A DNA stretch of 64,000 nucleotides. Origin: Nostoc sp. MG11. Lineage in GTDB: Bacteria > Cyanobacteriota > Cyanobacteriia > Cyanobacteriales > Nostocaceae. The stretch spans positions 285,562 to 349,561 of the forward strand of contig NZ_JACXXN010000006.1 of the NCBI RefSeq assembly GCF_014904695.1, written 5' to 3'. The translations under genes were made by a program, and so were the position numbers. How positions within the stretch are numbered: the stretch's first letter is position 1; each line of letters begins with the position of its first letter. Positions 27,004 to 35,047 of this stretch are shown piece by piece. The notes beneath the pieces were generated by a model, which saw nothing but the letters and a program-made list of their open reading frames with translations, had not been told where the DNA came from and made no database searches.

Positions 27004-27972
27004 ATGAGCTATAAGCACATTGAAGTTAAACCGACTTCTGGTTTCACTGGTGCTGAAATCGGCGGCGTGGATCTTTCGCGTCCTCTGCACGATGAAGCAG
27101 TTGCCGAAATTCGTCAAGCATTATTGAAATGGAAAGTTGTGTTCTTTCGCAATCAGAACATCAATCATGCTGCACAGATTGCCTTCACGGCTCGTTTTGG
27201 TGAAGTAACTTACGCGCATCCTCACGAAGACGAGCCCATAGAAGGCTTTTCCCAAATCTTACCAATCGATCGCAGCCGCTTCGAGCGCCGTAACGGTCTA
27301 CAACGTTCTAGCTATGAAAGTCGTTGGCATACTGATGTAACTGCTGTTGTTAACCCACCTGCGGGTTCAATTCTGCGAGCAGTTAATGTTCCTAGCGTTG
27401 GTGGTGACACACAATGGACTAATCTGGTGGCAGCTTATGAGGGTCTATCAGAACCTCTGCGGAAGTTAGCAGACACATTAAAAGCAGAACACAGGTTCAA
27501 TGCACGTTTGCGAATACCCAGCAATAGCAAATATGCCCAGCGCATCGCAGCCAATCCGCAGGTTTCGATTCACCCAGTGGTACGCGTTCATCCTGAGACA
27601 GGCGAACGTGCATTGTTCGTGAACCCTGGCTTCACCTCGCACATTCTTGATGTGTCACCACAAGAGAGTGAACTGCTGCTAGAGTTGTTTTTCAACCAAA
27701 TCACTAAACCTGCCTACACCACCCGCTTCCGTTGGAACAATGGTGATATCGCATTTTGGGATAACCGCGCCACCTCGCATTTAGCCCCACAAGATTTGGA
27801 TCATATAGAAGTTGAGCGCGTACTCTATCGCACCACCATTACAGGTGATATTCCAGTCGGGCCTGATGGTTTCCGTTCGCAAATAGTTGAAGGCGAGCAG
27901 TTAACGGGTGAATTACCCACTGTCCTCAAGCAAAAAGCCGAGAAGGTATTAGCAGAACCAGCACTCAATTAA
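27004..27972 (+). CDS. TauD/TfdA-family dioxygenase, second copy
   Basis: A 322-residue Fe(II)/2-oxoglutarate dioxygenase. The metal triad is His109 and Asp111 in RWHTDVTAV and His259 in RATSHLAPQD, with Arg276 (VLYRTTITG) as the oxoglutarate partner. The N-terminal VKPTSGFTGAEIGGVDLSRP is close to authentic TauD and alkylsulfatase AtsK proteins. It differs clearly from the dioxygenase at 13769 in length and in the loops around the triad, so it is not a recent duplicate. A GGAG lies eight bases before the ATG. The position directly behind the amidohydrolase suggests one transcript. Confidence 0.9.
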   Translation: MSYKHIEVKPTSGFTGAEIGGVDLSRPLHDEAVAEIRQALLKWKVVFFRNQNINHAAQIAFTARFGEVTYAHPHEDEPIEGFSQILPIDRSRFERRNGLQRSSYESRWHTDVTAVVNPPAGSILRAVNVPSVGGDTQWTNLVAAYEGLSEPLRKLADTLKAEHRFNARLRIPSNSKYAQRIAANPQVSIHPVVRVHPETGERALFVNPGFTSHILDVSPQESELLLELFFNQITKPAYTTRFRWNNGDIAFWDNRATSHLAPQDLDHIEVERVLYRTTITGDIPVGPDGFRSQIVEGEQLTGELPTVLKQKAEKVLAEPALN

Positions 27973-27984
27973 GTTGTAGAAACG

Positions 27985-28112
27985 TAGGTTGGGTTAAGCG
28001 AAGCGCAACCCAACCACGACGCGTAAATGTTGGGTTACCCTGCGGGAAGCAAGCTACGTTCCTCAAACGCCACTTCACTCAAGTCGGGAAACCCGCCCAC
28101 GTGAGTGGCTCC
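27985..28112. repeat. Composite dispersed repeat
   Basis: Direct and inverted copies of TTGGGTT with GCGGGAAGCAAGCTACG (the 1851-type block in reverse) and a hairpin GCCACTTCACTCAAGTCGGG / CCCGCCCACGTGAGTGGC that matches 23785-23833. Confidence 0.6.
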
Positions 28113-28179
28113 CCAACCTACAACTCAATTAAGTTGTACACAAATTCAGGCGATCGCACAAAGCAATCACGCTTTATAA

Positions 28180-28205
28180 TACGGTAAATCTATAAAGTTA
28201 CCGTA
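28180..28205. promoter_or_regulatory. Perfect palindromic operator upstream of MFS gene
   Basis: TACGGTAA, 10 bp, TTACCGTA, with symmetry extending to 13-bp arms (28175-28187 with 28198-28210). It ends 39 bp before the MFS start codon, nearly the same distance as at ssuD. Confidence 0.7.
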
Positions 28206-28244
28206 TTATAATTACCAGATGCAGACACCCAAAAATCATCAGTC

Positions 28245-29471
28245 ATGCTCCGTGCTTTTAGTTCTAGAAATTTTAGCTTGTTCTACACAGGTCAAGCAAT
28301 TTCTCTAATTGGTACTTCAATGACTCAGGTAGCTACTAGCTGGCTGGTATATCGCCTTACTGATTCCGCTTTGTTATTAGGTGTAGTGGGTTTTGCCAGC
28401 CAAATTCCCACATTGCTTTTGATTCCTCTGGGTGGAATTATTGCCGATCGCACTAATCGTCACCGCATTCTGCTTGTCACCCAAATTTTGGGGATGTTGC
28501 GGTCTCTACCTCTAACGTGGTTAGCCTTGAGTGGTACGATTAACGTCTGGTACATTACTTTTTTGGGTGTACTGTTAGGTATAATCAACGCCTTTGATAT
28601 TCCAACTCGGCAAGCTTTTTTACCCCAAACAGTAGGTAAAGAAAATCTCGGTAATGCGTTTGCCTTGTACTCTTCTCTTGTAAGTGTGACGAGTATGGTG
28701 GGGCCTGCGATCGCAGGTTTGTTGATTGCAGCGTGGGGATCGGGGCTATGTTTTTTATTGGATAGTATCAGTTATATTGCTGTAATTATTGCTCTTTTAG
28801 CAATCAGAACTACTGACAAAAAAGCTGTCATTTCTACGCGCCAACCTCTAGAAGAATTGAAAACTAGTTTTAACTATGCCATAGGGTTTTTGCCAATTCG
28901 CTCTATCTTGATTGGTTCAAGTTTAGTCTGCTGCGTTTGGGGATTTTACCTAGCATTGGGGCCGATTTTTGCCAAAGAGATTTTGCAGGGTGAATCTAAC
29001 ACTTTTGGTTTTCTAATGACAGCATCCAGCTTAGGAACTTTAGCAGGTGGTATCTATTTAACTAGGCATCAAAATGTACATGGATTAGGAACAATTTTGG
29101 CATTAGGTATAGGTTTGATGGGCACGAGTCTGATTTTTTTTGCCCTATCGCGTGTGTTCTGGCTTTCTTTGCTGTCACTGTTAGCGGCTGGTTTCGGCTT
29201 TATTTTGCAGATAATTGCTGGACGTACTTTACTTCAGTTGTTAGTCAGCGATGAAAATCGTGGACAAATCACAGGTCTTTACGTAATGGCATCTACGGGT
29301 GCAGTTCCTCTAGGCAATTTGATAGCTGGCGCACTAGCAAGCCGTATCGGTGTTGTGAATACTGTCATCCTTGGCGCAAGTATTTGTATTACAGGTTCAG
29401 GTATTTTTATGCAGCAAATTTCTACCTTTCGGAATTTAGTTCGCTTGAATTTAAATGCAAATAATTCATAA
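28245..29471 (+). CDS. MFS transporter (MFS_3, EntS-like exporter type)
   Basis: The 408-residue product has about twelve transmembrane helices. The N-terminal FSLFYTGQAISLIGTSMTQ and the loop GGIIADRTNRHRILL mark the MFS_3/EntS-like group, which mostly exports small molecules. It is the first gene after the perfect operator at 28180, so it may be induced together with the sulfur genes and export either a product of the pathway or the desulfurised carbon skeleton. Import cannot be excluded. Confidence 0.85.
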   Translation: MLRAFSSRNFSLFYTGQAISLIGTSMTQVATSWLVYRLTDSALLLGVVGFASQIPTLLLIPLGGIIADRTNRHRILLVTQILGMLRSLPLTWLALSGTINVWYITFLGVLLGIINAFDIPTRQAFLPQTVGKENLGNAFALYSSLVSVTSMVGPAIAGLLIAAWGSGLCFLLDSISYIAVIIALLAIRTTDKKAVISTRQPLEELKTSFNYAIGFLPIRSILIGSSLVCCVWGFYLALGPIFAKEILQGESNTFGFLMTASSLGTLAGGIYLTRHQNVHGLGTILALGIGLMGTSLIFFALSRVFWLSLLSLLAAGFGFILQIIAGRTLLQLLVSDENRGQITGLYVMASTGAVPLGNLIAGALASRIGVVNTVILGASICITGSGIFMQQISTFRNLVRLNLNANNS

Positions 29472-29572
29472 AATATATTTTTTGCTTTAAAAAAACTTGG
29501 CAAATTGCAAAATTATTAATTATCTATTTGACTCAATATTCGCCAATTAACTTATCCACAAAGGAGAAAAAG

Positions 29573-30388
29573 ATGACTGCAACAATTTCATTTGATCGTG
29601 TATTTGATGTTTACGATTCTACAAGAGGATTACCACCAGGAATATCTGAACAAGTAACTAACACTATCCTCAACATAGTTTCACCGACATCAGAGACTAA
29701 GTTCTTTGAAATTGGTGTGGGTACTGGCAGAATCGCTATTCCGATTGCCAAAAGAGGCTATTCTTACACAGGTATAGATGTCTCAGAAAAGATGTTAACT
29801 GAGTTGCACCGCAAGCTAGAAGGTATTTCCCACCGCCTGATAGCCGTCAAAGGAGATGCTACTGCTTTACAGTTTCTTGATAACTCCTTTGATGTCGGGT
29901 TGACGGTTCATGTGTTCCATCTGGTTTCTGCTTGGAAGCAAGCACTCTCCGAAATCCGCCGCATCCTCAAACCTGGTAGTCCTTACCTATATACTCACGG
30001 CACTCTCGATTCCATCTCAACAAATCTCAATAACAATCAAGGTAGGCTGACTTTTCAGCAACGTTGGGAAGATATCATTGCTAGTTATGGTTATCCTTTA
30101 CCCGATTACGGTGCAACAGAGGAAGAGGTCTTAACAGAACTACGCACCCAAGGTGCAAGTTTAGAAACAGTAATTGCAGCTCAATGGAAGTGGGAATTAA
30201 CTGTTAAAAAATTACTAGAAGACTATCAAAACAGAGTCTATCGTCATAGTTGGCATCTCACTGATGATGTCTTTGCCAAAGCCATTGATGATTTACGCGA
30301 ATGGGCTTTAGAACACTACGGTTCTCTAGACTATGACTTATCTAGTGAAACCAAATTCAAAATTGTTGTAGTGCGAAATTGGGCATAA
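29573..30388 (+). CDS. Class I SAM-dependent methyltransferase, second copy
   Basis: The ATG at 29573 with AAGGAG 7 bases upstream is clearly the start; an in-frame TTG at 29528 is ignored. The 271-residue product has motif I FFEIGVGTGRIAIPIAKRG, YTGIDVSEKMLTELH, and DVGLTVHVFHLVSAW, typical of methyltransferase-11 domains. The cap MTATISFDRVFDVYDSTRG resembles that of the enzyme at 22886 only in layout. It lies 102 bp after the MFS gene. The substrate is unknown. Confidence 0.85.
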   Translation: MTATISFDRVFDVYDSTRGLPPGISEQVTNTILNIVSPTSETKFFEIGVGTGRIAIPIAKRGYSYTGIDVSEKMLTELHRKLEGISHRLIAVKGDATALQFLDNSFDVGLTVHVFHLVSAWKQALSEIRRILKPGSPYLYTHGTLDSISTNLNNNQGRLTFQQRWEDIIASYGYPLPDYGATEEEVLTELRTQGASLETVIAAQWKWELTVKKLLEDYQNRVYRHSWHLTDDVFAKAIDDLREWALEHYGSLDYDLSSETKFKIVVVRNWA

Positions 30389-30479
30389 CACCGAATAATG
30401 CAACATTTTAGCCTTGCTACGCCACTACAATTCTTCCCTTTAACCTTTCCCCAGTCCCCAAACTTTAGGAGTCAAGAGT

Positions 30480-31145
30480 ATGACTGTCGAACACCGTCTG
30501 AACAGCAGCAATGGTTCTTTGCCTTATCTGTTTTCGCCTGTTTCTGCCGATGCCAACCAACCCGCGCCCCTGGTGTTATTTTTGCATGGGGCACGCGATC
30601 GCGGCAATGATTTAAATGTGCTGCTGAAATGGGGTTTACCTCGTTTCGTAGATGAATCCAGCTCTTTACCTTACTTCTTTGCAGCTCCCCAACTTTCTGA
30701 AGGACAAACTTGGGTAGAACGAGAGTCGGATGTAATTGCTTTGCTGGATGATCTCATCGCTTCCCAACCCATCAATCCATACAGTGTCATCATATCTGGG
30801 TTCAGCTTAGGTACAGCTGGAGCTTGGCATATCGCCGCTTCTCACCCTAGTCGCTTCGCTGGTTTGGTAGCAGTATCAGGGCGTGTAGCCAAGACATTAG
30901 AAGAAACCCAACTAGCTGGACTCAAAGAAATTTCCATCCAAATATTCCAAGGTGCAAAAGACGAAAAATTATCGATTGAGGATACACAGCAGATTGTCGA
31001 TAGCTTGCGAACAGCTGGCGGTACAGTAGATTTTACTGTATTACCTGAAGGCGATCATTTTATTGCTGATGAAGTTTATCGAGACTCGAAATTGCAACAA
31101 TGGCTGATTTCACAAAGTCGTCGTCAAGCTTCTCTAGCAATTTAA
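30480..31145 (+). CDS. Phospholipase/carboxylesterase-type alpha/beta hydrolase
   Basis: A 221-residue serine hydrolase. The nucleophile elbow is G-F-S109-L-G, with Asp162 in FQGAKDEKL and His194 in PEGDHFIAD completing a plausible triad, and LFLHGARDRG forms the oxyanion strand. There is no signal peptide, so it acts in the cytoplasm. AGGAG lies ten bases before the ATG. Its place within the co-oriented series suggests hydrolysis of an ester intermediate, but the family is broad. Confidence 0.85.
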   Translation: MTVEHRLNSSNGSLPYLFSPVSADANQPAPLVLFLHGARDRGNDLNVLLKWGLPRFVDESSSLPYFFAAPQLSEGQTWVERESDVIALLDDLIASQPINPYSVIISGFSLGTAGAWHIAASHPSRFAGLVAVSGRVAKTLEETQLAGLKEISIQIFQGAKDEKLSIEDTQQIVDSLRTAGGTVDFTVLPEGDHFIADEVYRDSKLQQWLISQSRRQASLAI

Positions 31146-31238
31146 AAATTTTTTGGTCTATTCAAACGACAGTGCAGAATGCGTAACTGGTAATCGTTTT
31201 AATTACGTCTGTATGTTTATCTTAATTACGTTCCCACG

Positions 31239-31880
31239 ATGATTGAAATTGACAGCTATACAATCTATCACTCACCTAATGCGTATATTGGCATCACATT
31301 GTTAAATCGTGCTTTATCTGGGATACCCGTTATAGTCCAGCGTCGCCCAATTTGTATTCCCAAAGAACAGGGAATCATGGTTGCAGACCTATTAGGCAGT
31401 AAAGAAACTGCTGTTCAAGGATCTTATCATCGGGAAGATTGCATCCGTTGGGCAAAGAAATTCGGGATCGAACTCCATTTAATCACTCGCGATCTCTTTC
31501 AAGAGCGTGCCAAGAGATGGATTGCATCATCGTTGAATCGTGAAGAACTACCAGCCCGCGCTTATTATGCAGCACTTGGATCTGGGAAAGAATCATTATT
31601 AGACCAAGCTCTCTTTCGTGCCGCTTGGGTAGATGGCATGGATGTGAATGACGAGGAAGTTATTAAACACTGTATATCCTCCTCTGGCTTGGATTGTGAG
31701 CATATTTTAAACCTCGCCTTCACTACGGAAATTACTCAAATGTTGAATCATTCAATGAATTTGTTTACCAAGGCAGCCTGTCCGGGTGTACCTACTTGGG
31801 TAATTAAAGGTGAGCGTTTCTGGGGTAAAGACCGTGTTGATTGGTTGGTGGAAAAAGTGCGCTCAATACTCCCAAGCTAA
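31239..31880 (+). CDS. DsbA-like thioredoxin-fold protein, HCCA-isomerase type
   Basis: The 213-residue protein belongs to the kappa-class GST / 2-hydroxychromene-2-carboxylate isomerase group of the DsbA fold. The N-terminus YTIYHSPNAYIGITLL has Ser12 at the place of the glutathione-activating serine, with no CxxC, and the C-terminus GVPTWVIKGERFWGKDR is the family signature. HCCA isomerases act in naphthalene and dibenzothiophene degradation, using glutathione. The presence of one beside DszA- and DszC-like enzymes is suggestive of an aromatic organosulfur substrate but does not prove it. TTAATTACGT occurs twice in the upstream gap (31199, 31222). Confidence 0.8.
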   Translation: MIEIDSYTIYHSPNAYIGITLLNRALSGIPVIVQRRPICIPKEQGIMVADLLGSKETAVQGSYHREDCIRWAKKFGIELHLITRDLFQERAKRWIASSLNREELPARAYYAALGSGKESLLDQALFRAAWVDGMDVNDEEVIKHCISSSGLDCEHILNLAFTTEITQMLNHSMNLFTKAACPGVPTWVIKGERFWGKDRVDWLVEKVRSILPS

Positions 31881-31943
31881 ATTTTAGATAGCTATATTCC
31901 CCTGGAAAATAAATCTAACAATTTCTCAATCAACTACAAATCT

Positions 31944-32942
31944 ATGACATTACCCACAACTAAACTCGGTCAAACTGGATTGACCGTTTCGCGCCTCTGT
32001 CTTGGCACTATGACCTTCGGTTTGCAGACAGATGAAGAAACTTCTAGGGTAATCCTCGACACTGCCGCCAATGCTGGTATCAACTTTCTGGATACAGCTG
32101 ACGTTTATCCTTTGGGGGGTGGACTAGCTACGGCTGGAAGTACCGAAGAAATCGTTGGGCGCTGGCTTAAAGGCAAACGCGAACATTTTATCTTGGCTAC
32201 CAAAGCTGTTGGCAAGGTTGGCCCTGCACCTTGGGATCAGGGTGCTTCGCGCAAACATATTTTGGATGCGATCAATGCTTCTCTAAGACGACTGGGAACT
32301 GATTATATTGACCTGTACCAATTGCACTCTGATGATGCCTCAACCCCTCTCGATGAAACACTAGAAGCATTAGATACATTAGTGCGGGCTGGGAAGGTAC
32401 GTTATATCGGGGTTTCCAACTTCTTAGCATACCGACTCGCCCGCGCTTTGGGTCGTGCAGATGTACGAAATCTGACTCGCTTTGTTTCGATTCAACCCCG
32501 CTATAATCTCTTATTCCGCGAGATTGAGCGAGAACTTTTGCCTTTAGCGCAAGAAGAAAGGCTTGGTGTAATTCCTTACAATCCCTTGGCTGGTGGTTTA
32601 CTGACTGGTAAACATAATCTGGCTAACGGCCCCACCACAGGTACACGTTTCACCTTGGGGAGTGCCGCCGAACGCTATCAAGAACGATACTGGCGCGATC
32701 GCGAGTTCAATACTGTGGAGGAATTACGCACAGTGGCCGATCTAGCCGGATTATCCCTCACTACCCTAGCGGTGGCTTGGGTGCTGGCTAATCCAATTAT
32801 CACTGCCCCCATTATTGGCGCTAGCCGTCCAGAACAACTGACTGACACCCTCAAGGCTTTAGAACTAAAACTCGACGACAGTTTGAAACAAAAGCTAGAC
32901 GACCTCACTGCCGAATATCGCAGGGGAGATTCTCTGCGTTAA
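31944..32942 (+). CDS. Aldo/keto reductase
   Basis: A 332-residue NADPH-dependent oxidoreductase of the AKR superfamily, with the catalytic tetrad Asp50, Tyr55, Lys87 and His128 (DTADVY, LATKAV, YQLHS), and the C-terminal coenzyme-binding block PIIGASRPEQL. Such enzymes reduce aldehydes, which are the products of SsuD and TauD reactions, so it could dispose of them. The stop is only 13 bp before the ABC exporter gene, so those two genes are cotranscribed. The substrate is inferred from context only. Confidence 0.9.
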   Translation: MTLPTTKLGQTGLTVSRLCLGTMTFGLQTDEETSRVILDTAANAGINFLDTADVYPLGGGLATAGSTEEIVGRWLKGKREHFILATKAVGKVGPAPWDQGASRKHILDAINASLRRLGTDYIDLYQLHSDDASTPLDETLEALDTLVRAGKVRYIGVSNFLAYRLARALGRADVRNLTRFVSIQPRYNLLFREIERELLPLAQEERLGVIPYNPLAGGLLTGKHNLANGPTTGTRFTLGSAAERYQERYWRDREFNTVEELRTVADLAGLSLTTLAVAWVLANPIITAPIIGASRPEQLTDTLKALELKLDDSLKQKLDDLTAEYRRGDSLR

Positions 32943-32955
32943 GTCTGCGTTAGGA

Positions 32956-34827
32956 ATGAATATTAATTCAGCATTCATGCCCAAAAAGTCCAGACAAGCG
33001 AAATCCTTTCAACGTGCTGCCGATGCCCCAGCCTTGCCAGCGACGACCTTTAGTTTCATTTGCTATTTTGTTAACCAGTTTCGCTGGTGGTACGTGATAA
33101 TGGTGATTCTGGAGGTAATACATGCAACCTGCGGCATCATGTTGCCTTATGCCATTGGTGAGATCATTCGGAGCGTGACGCGATCGCCAGGGGACAGTAA
33201 GCAGATTTTTGATGCCGTGAGCCAACCCCTGATGTTATTCACTGCCTTGAGTGTGGGTGAAGTGGTATTCGGGCGAGCATCTGGACTTTTGCAGACAATC
33301 CTCCATCCGATCCACCGACAGCACATCGTCCGATCGCTATATGCCTACTTACAGCACCATTCTCACCGTTACCTGAGCAGCAGTTTTGCCGGAGCATTGG
33401 CACATCGGATTAGCGAAACCTCTTTGGGTGTTACCCAAACAATGCAAATGCTGATTACTGAATTTATGCCAGTAATCATCGTCTATATCGTTGCCACGAT
33501 GTTACTCTATCGCGCCTATCCTCCGCTGGCTGCACTCGTGGGGGCGTGGGCAGTTCTCTTCATCAGTATTTCGTTCTGGCTGGCTACTCGCTGCCGAATT
33601 TACTCCCGAAAAGCCGCAGCCGCTAGAAGTGAGACAACTGGCATCATCGTAGATGCGGTAACAAATCTCACCAGTAGCCGACTATTTGCTCGCCTGGGTT
33701 TTGAACGACGCTATTTGAATGAGCAATTAAGGCACGAACTCAAAGAGGTGAGAAAATCCAACTGGTACTCAGAGCGAATCCGCTGGTTTCAGTTTATCTC
33801 AGCAGCAGTCCTGAAAATTGGCACTTTGTATTACTCGCTCTCACTTTGGAGTCAAGGAGCGATCGCAACCGCTGACTTTGTGGTAGCAACTAGCTTATCG
33901 CTTTTAATCATCAGTGAAGCCCGTAATTTGAGCCGACGTTTTCTGGAATTATTTGAACATATTGGCAATATTGCCAATGGTGTCTTCACTATCGTTCAAC
34001 CCCACGAAATCATTGATCAAGATAGTGCGATCGCCCATTCAATCACTCACGGACAGATTGAGTTTCGCCAAGTGAATTTTAGCTACTCCCTTGGGAAAAA
34101 AGTATTCGACAATCTTTCTCTCACCATCCAACCAGGCCAGCGTGTCGGACTGGTTGGCTTCTCTGGTTCTGGAAAATCCACCTTCGTCAATCTGATTTTG
34201 CGTCAATTCGACCCCCAATCGGGAGAGATTCTGATTGATGGGGTGAATATTCAAGATATGACTCAAGAGGCCCTACACTCCCAAATCAGCTTGATTCCGC
34301 AAGATCCATCTCTATTCCATCGAACATTGATAGAAAATATTCGTTATGGACGACTGGATGCCACCAACGAGGAAGTGATCGAGGCGGCACGCCAAGCCTA
34401 TGCTCACGATTTTATCGCCCAGATTAAAGAAGGTTATGATTCTCTGGTGGGTGAACGTGGTGTCAAACTTTCTGGAGGGCAGAGACAACGGATTGCGATC
34501 GCGCGGGTAATTCTCAAAGATGCACCAATCCTGATTCTAGATGAAGCCACCTCTAGCCTCGATTCCATCACTGAAAAAGCCATCCAAGACACTCTAGATT
34601 TAGCGATGAATGGGAAAACGGTGATTGTGGTGGCTCATCGGTTGTCTACTATTGCCCATCTAGACCGGATTTTAGTGTTTGATCAAGGTCGCATTGTCGA
34701 AGATGGCACTCATACCAAACTACTGGCACGTCATGGTGCTTACTACAGATTATGGAAAATGCAGGCAGGTGGATTCTTACCTGTAGAAGCCAATAATCAG
34801 AATGTATCTGAACTACAAACAGGATAG
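32956..34827 (+). CDS. ABC exporter, fused permease/ATPase
   Basis: A 623-residue half-transporter with about six membrane helices in residues 40-340 and a C-terminal ATPase: Walker A VGFSGSGKSTFVN, signature [13 protein letters not shown], Walker B ILILDEATSSLD and the switch VVAHRLST. It should work as a homodimer in the inner membrane, exporting a lipid, peptide or small molecule. ATG at 32956 or at 32977 are both possible. With the MFS gene it makes two exporters in one gene series. Confidence 0.9.
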   Translation: MNINSAFMPKKSRQAKSFQRAADAPALPATTFSFICYFVNQFRWWYVIMVILEVIHATCGIMLPYAIGEIIRSVTRSPGDSKQIFDAVSQPLMLFTALSVGEVVFGRASGLLQTILHPIHRQHIVRSLYAYLQHHSHRYLSSSFAGALAHRISETSLGVTQTMQMLITEFMPVIIVYIVATMLLYRAYPPLAALVGAWAVLFISISFWLATRCRIYSRKAAAARSETTGIIVDAVTNLTSSRLFARLGFERRYLNEQLRHELKEVRKSNWYSERIRWFQFISAAVLKIGTLYYSLSLWSQGAIATADFVVATSLSLLIISEARNLSRRFLELFEHIGNIANGVFTIVQPHEIIDQDSAIAHSITHGQIEFRQVNFSYSLGKKVFDNLSLTIQPGQRVGLVGFSGSGKSTFVNLILRQFDPQSGEILIDGVNIQDMTQEALHSQISLIPQDPSLFHRTLIENIRYGRLDATNEEVIEAARQAYAHDFIAQIKEGYDSLVGERGVKLSGGQRQRIAIARVILKDAPILILDEATSSLDSITEKAIQDTLDLAMNGKTVIVVAHRLSTIAHLDRILVFDQGRIVEDGTHTKLLARHGAYYRLWKMQAGGFLPVEANNQNVSELQTG

Positions 34828-34881
34828 CTTTGAGCATCGAATCGTGGCCATTTTAACAAGAAAGAATAAAGGTGTCAGTCG

Positions 34882-35019
34882 TCAGAATTCAGAATTTTTA
34901 TCTGTACGACTGGCAGATGAATAAACGGTGAAACACCACACAAAATCATAGATTTGGTAGTGCTTCAAGGTGGCTGGTCTAAATCTCCACTAATTGCATT
35001 CTGAATTCTGAATTCTGAT
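34882..35019. repeat. Small island flanked by inverted TTCTGAA repeats
   Basis: CAGAATTCAGAATT at 34883 and ATTCTGAATTCTGAATTCTG at 34998 enclose about 100 bp without a gene. The flanks are 7-bp units (ATTCTGA) in inverted order. It sits between the ABC exporter and the second ssuA. Confidence 0.5.
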
Positions 35020-35047
35020 TGAAAACATCCTATTTCACATTTCACGT

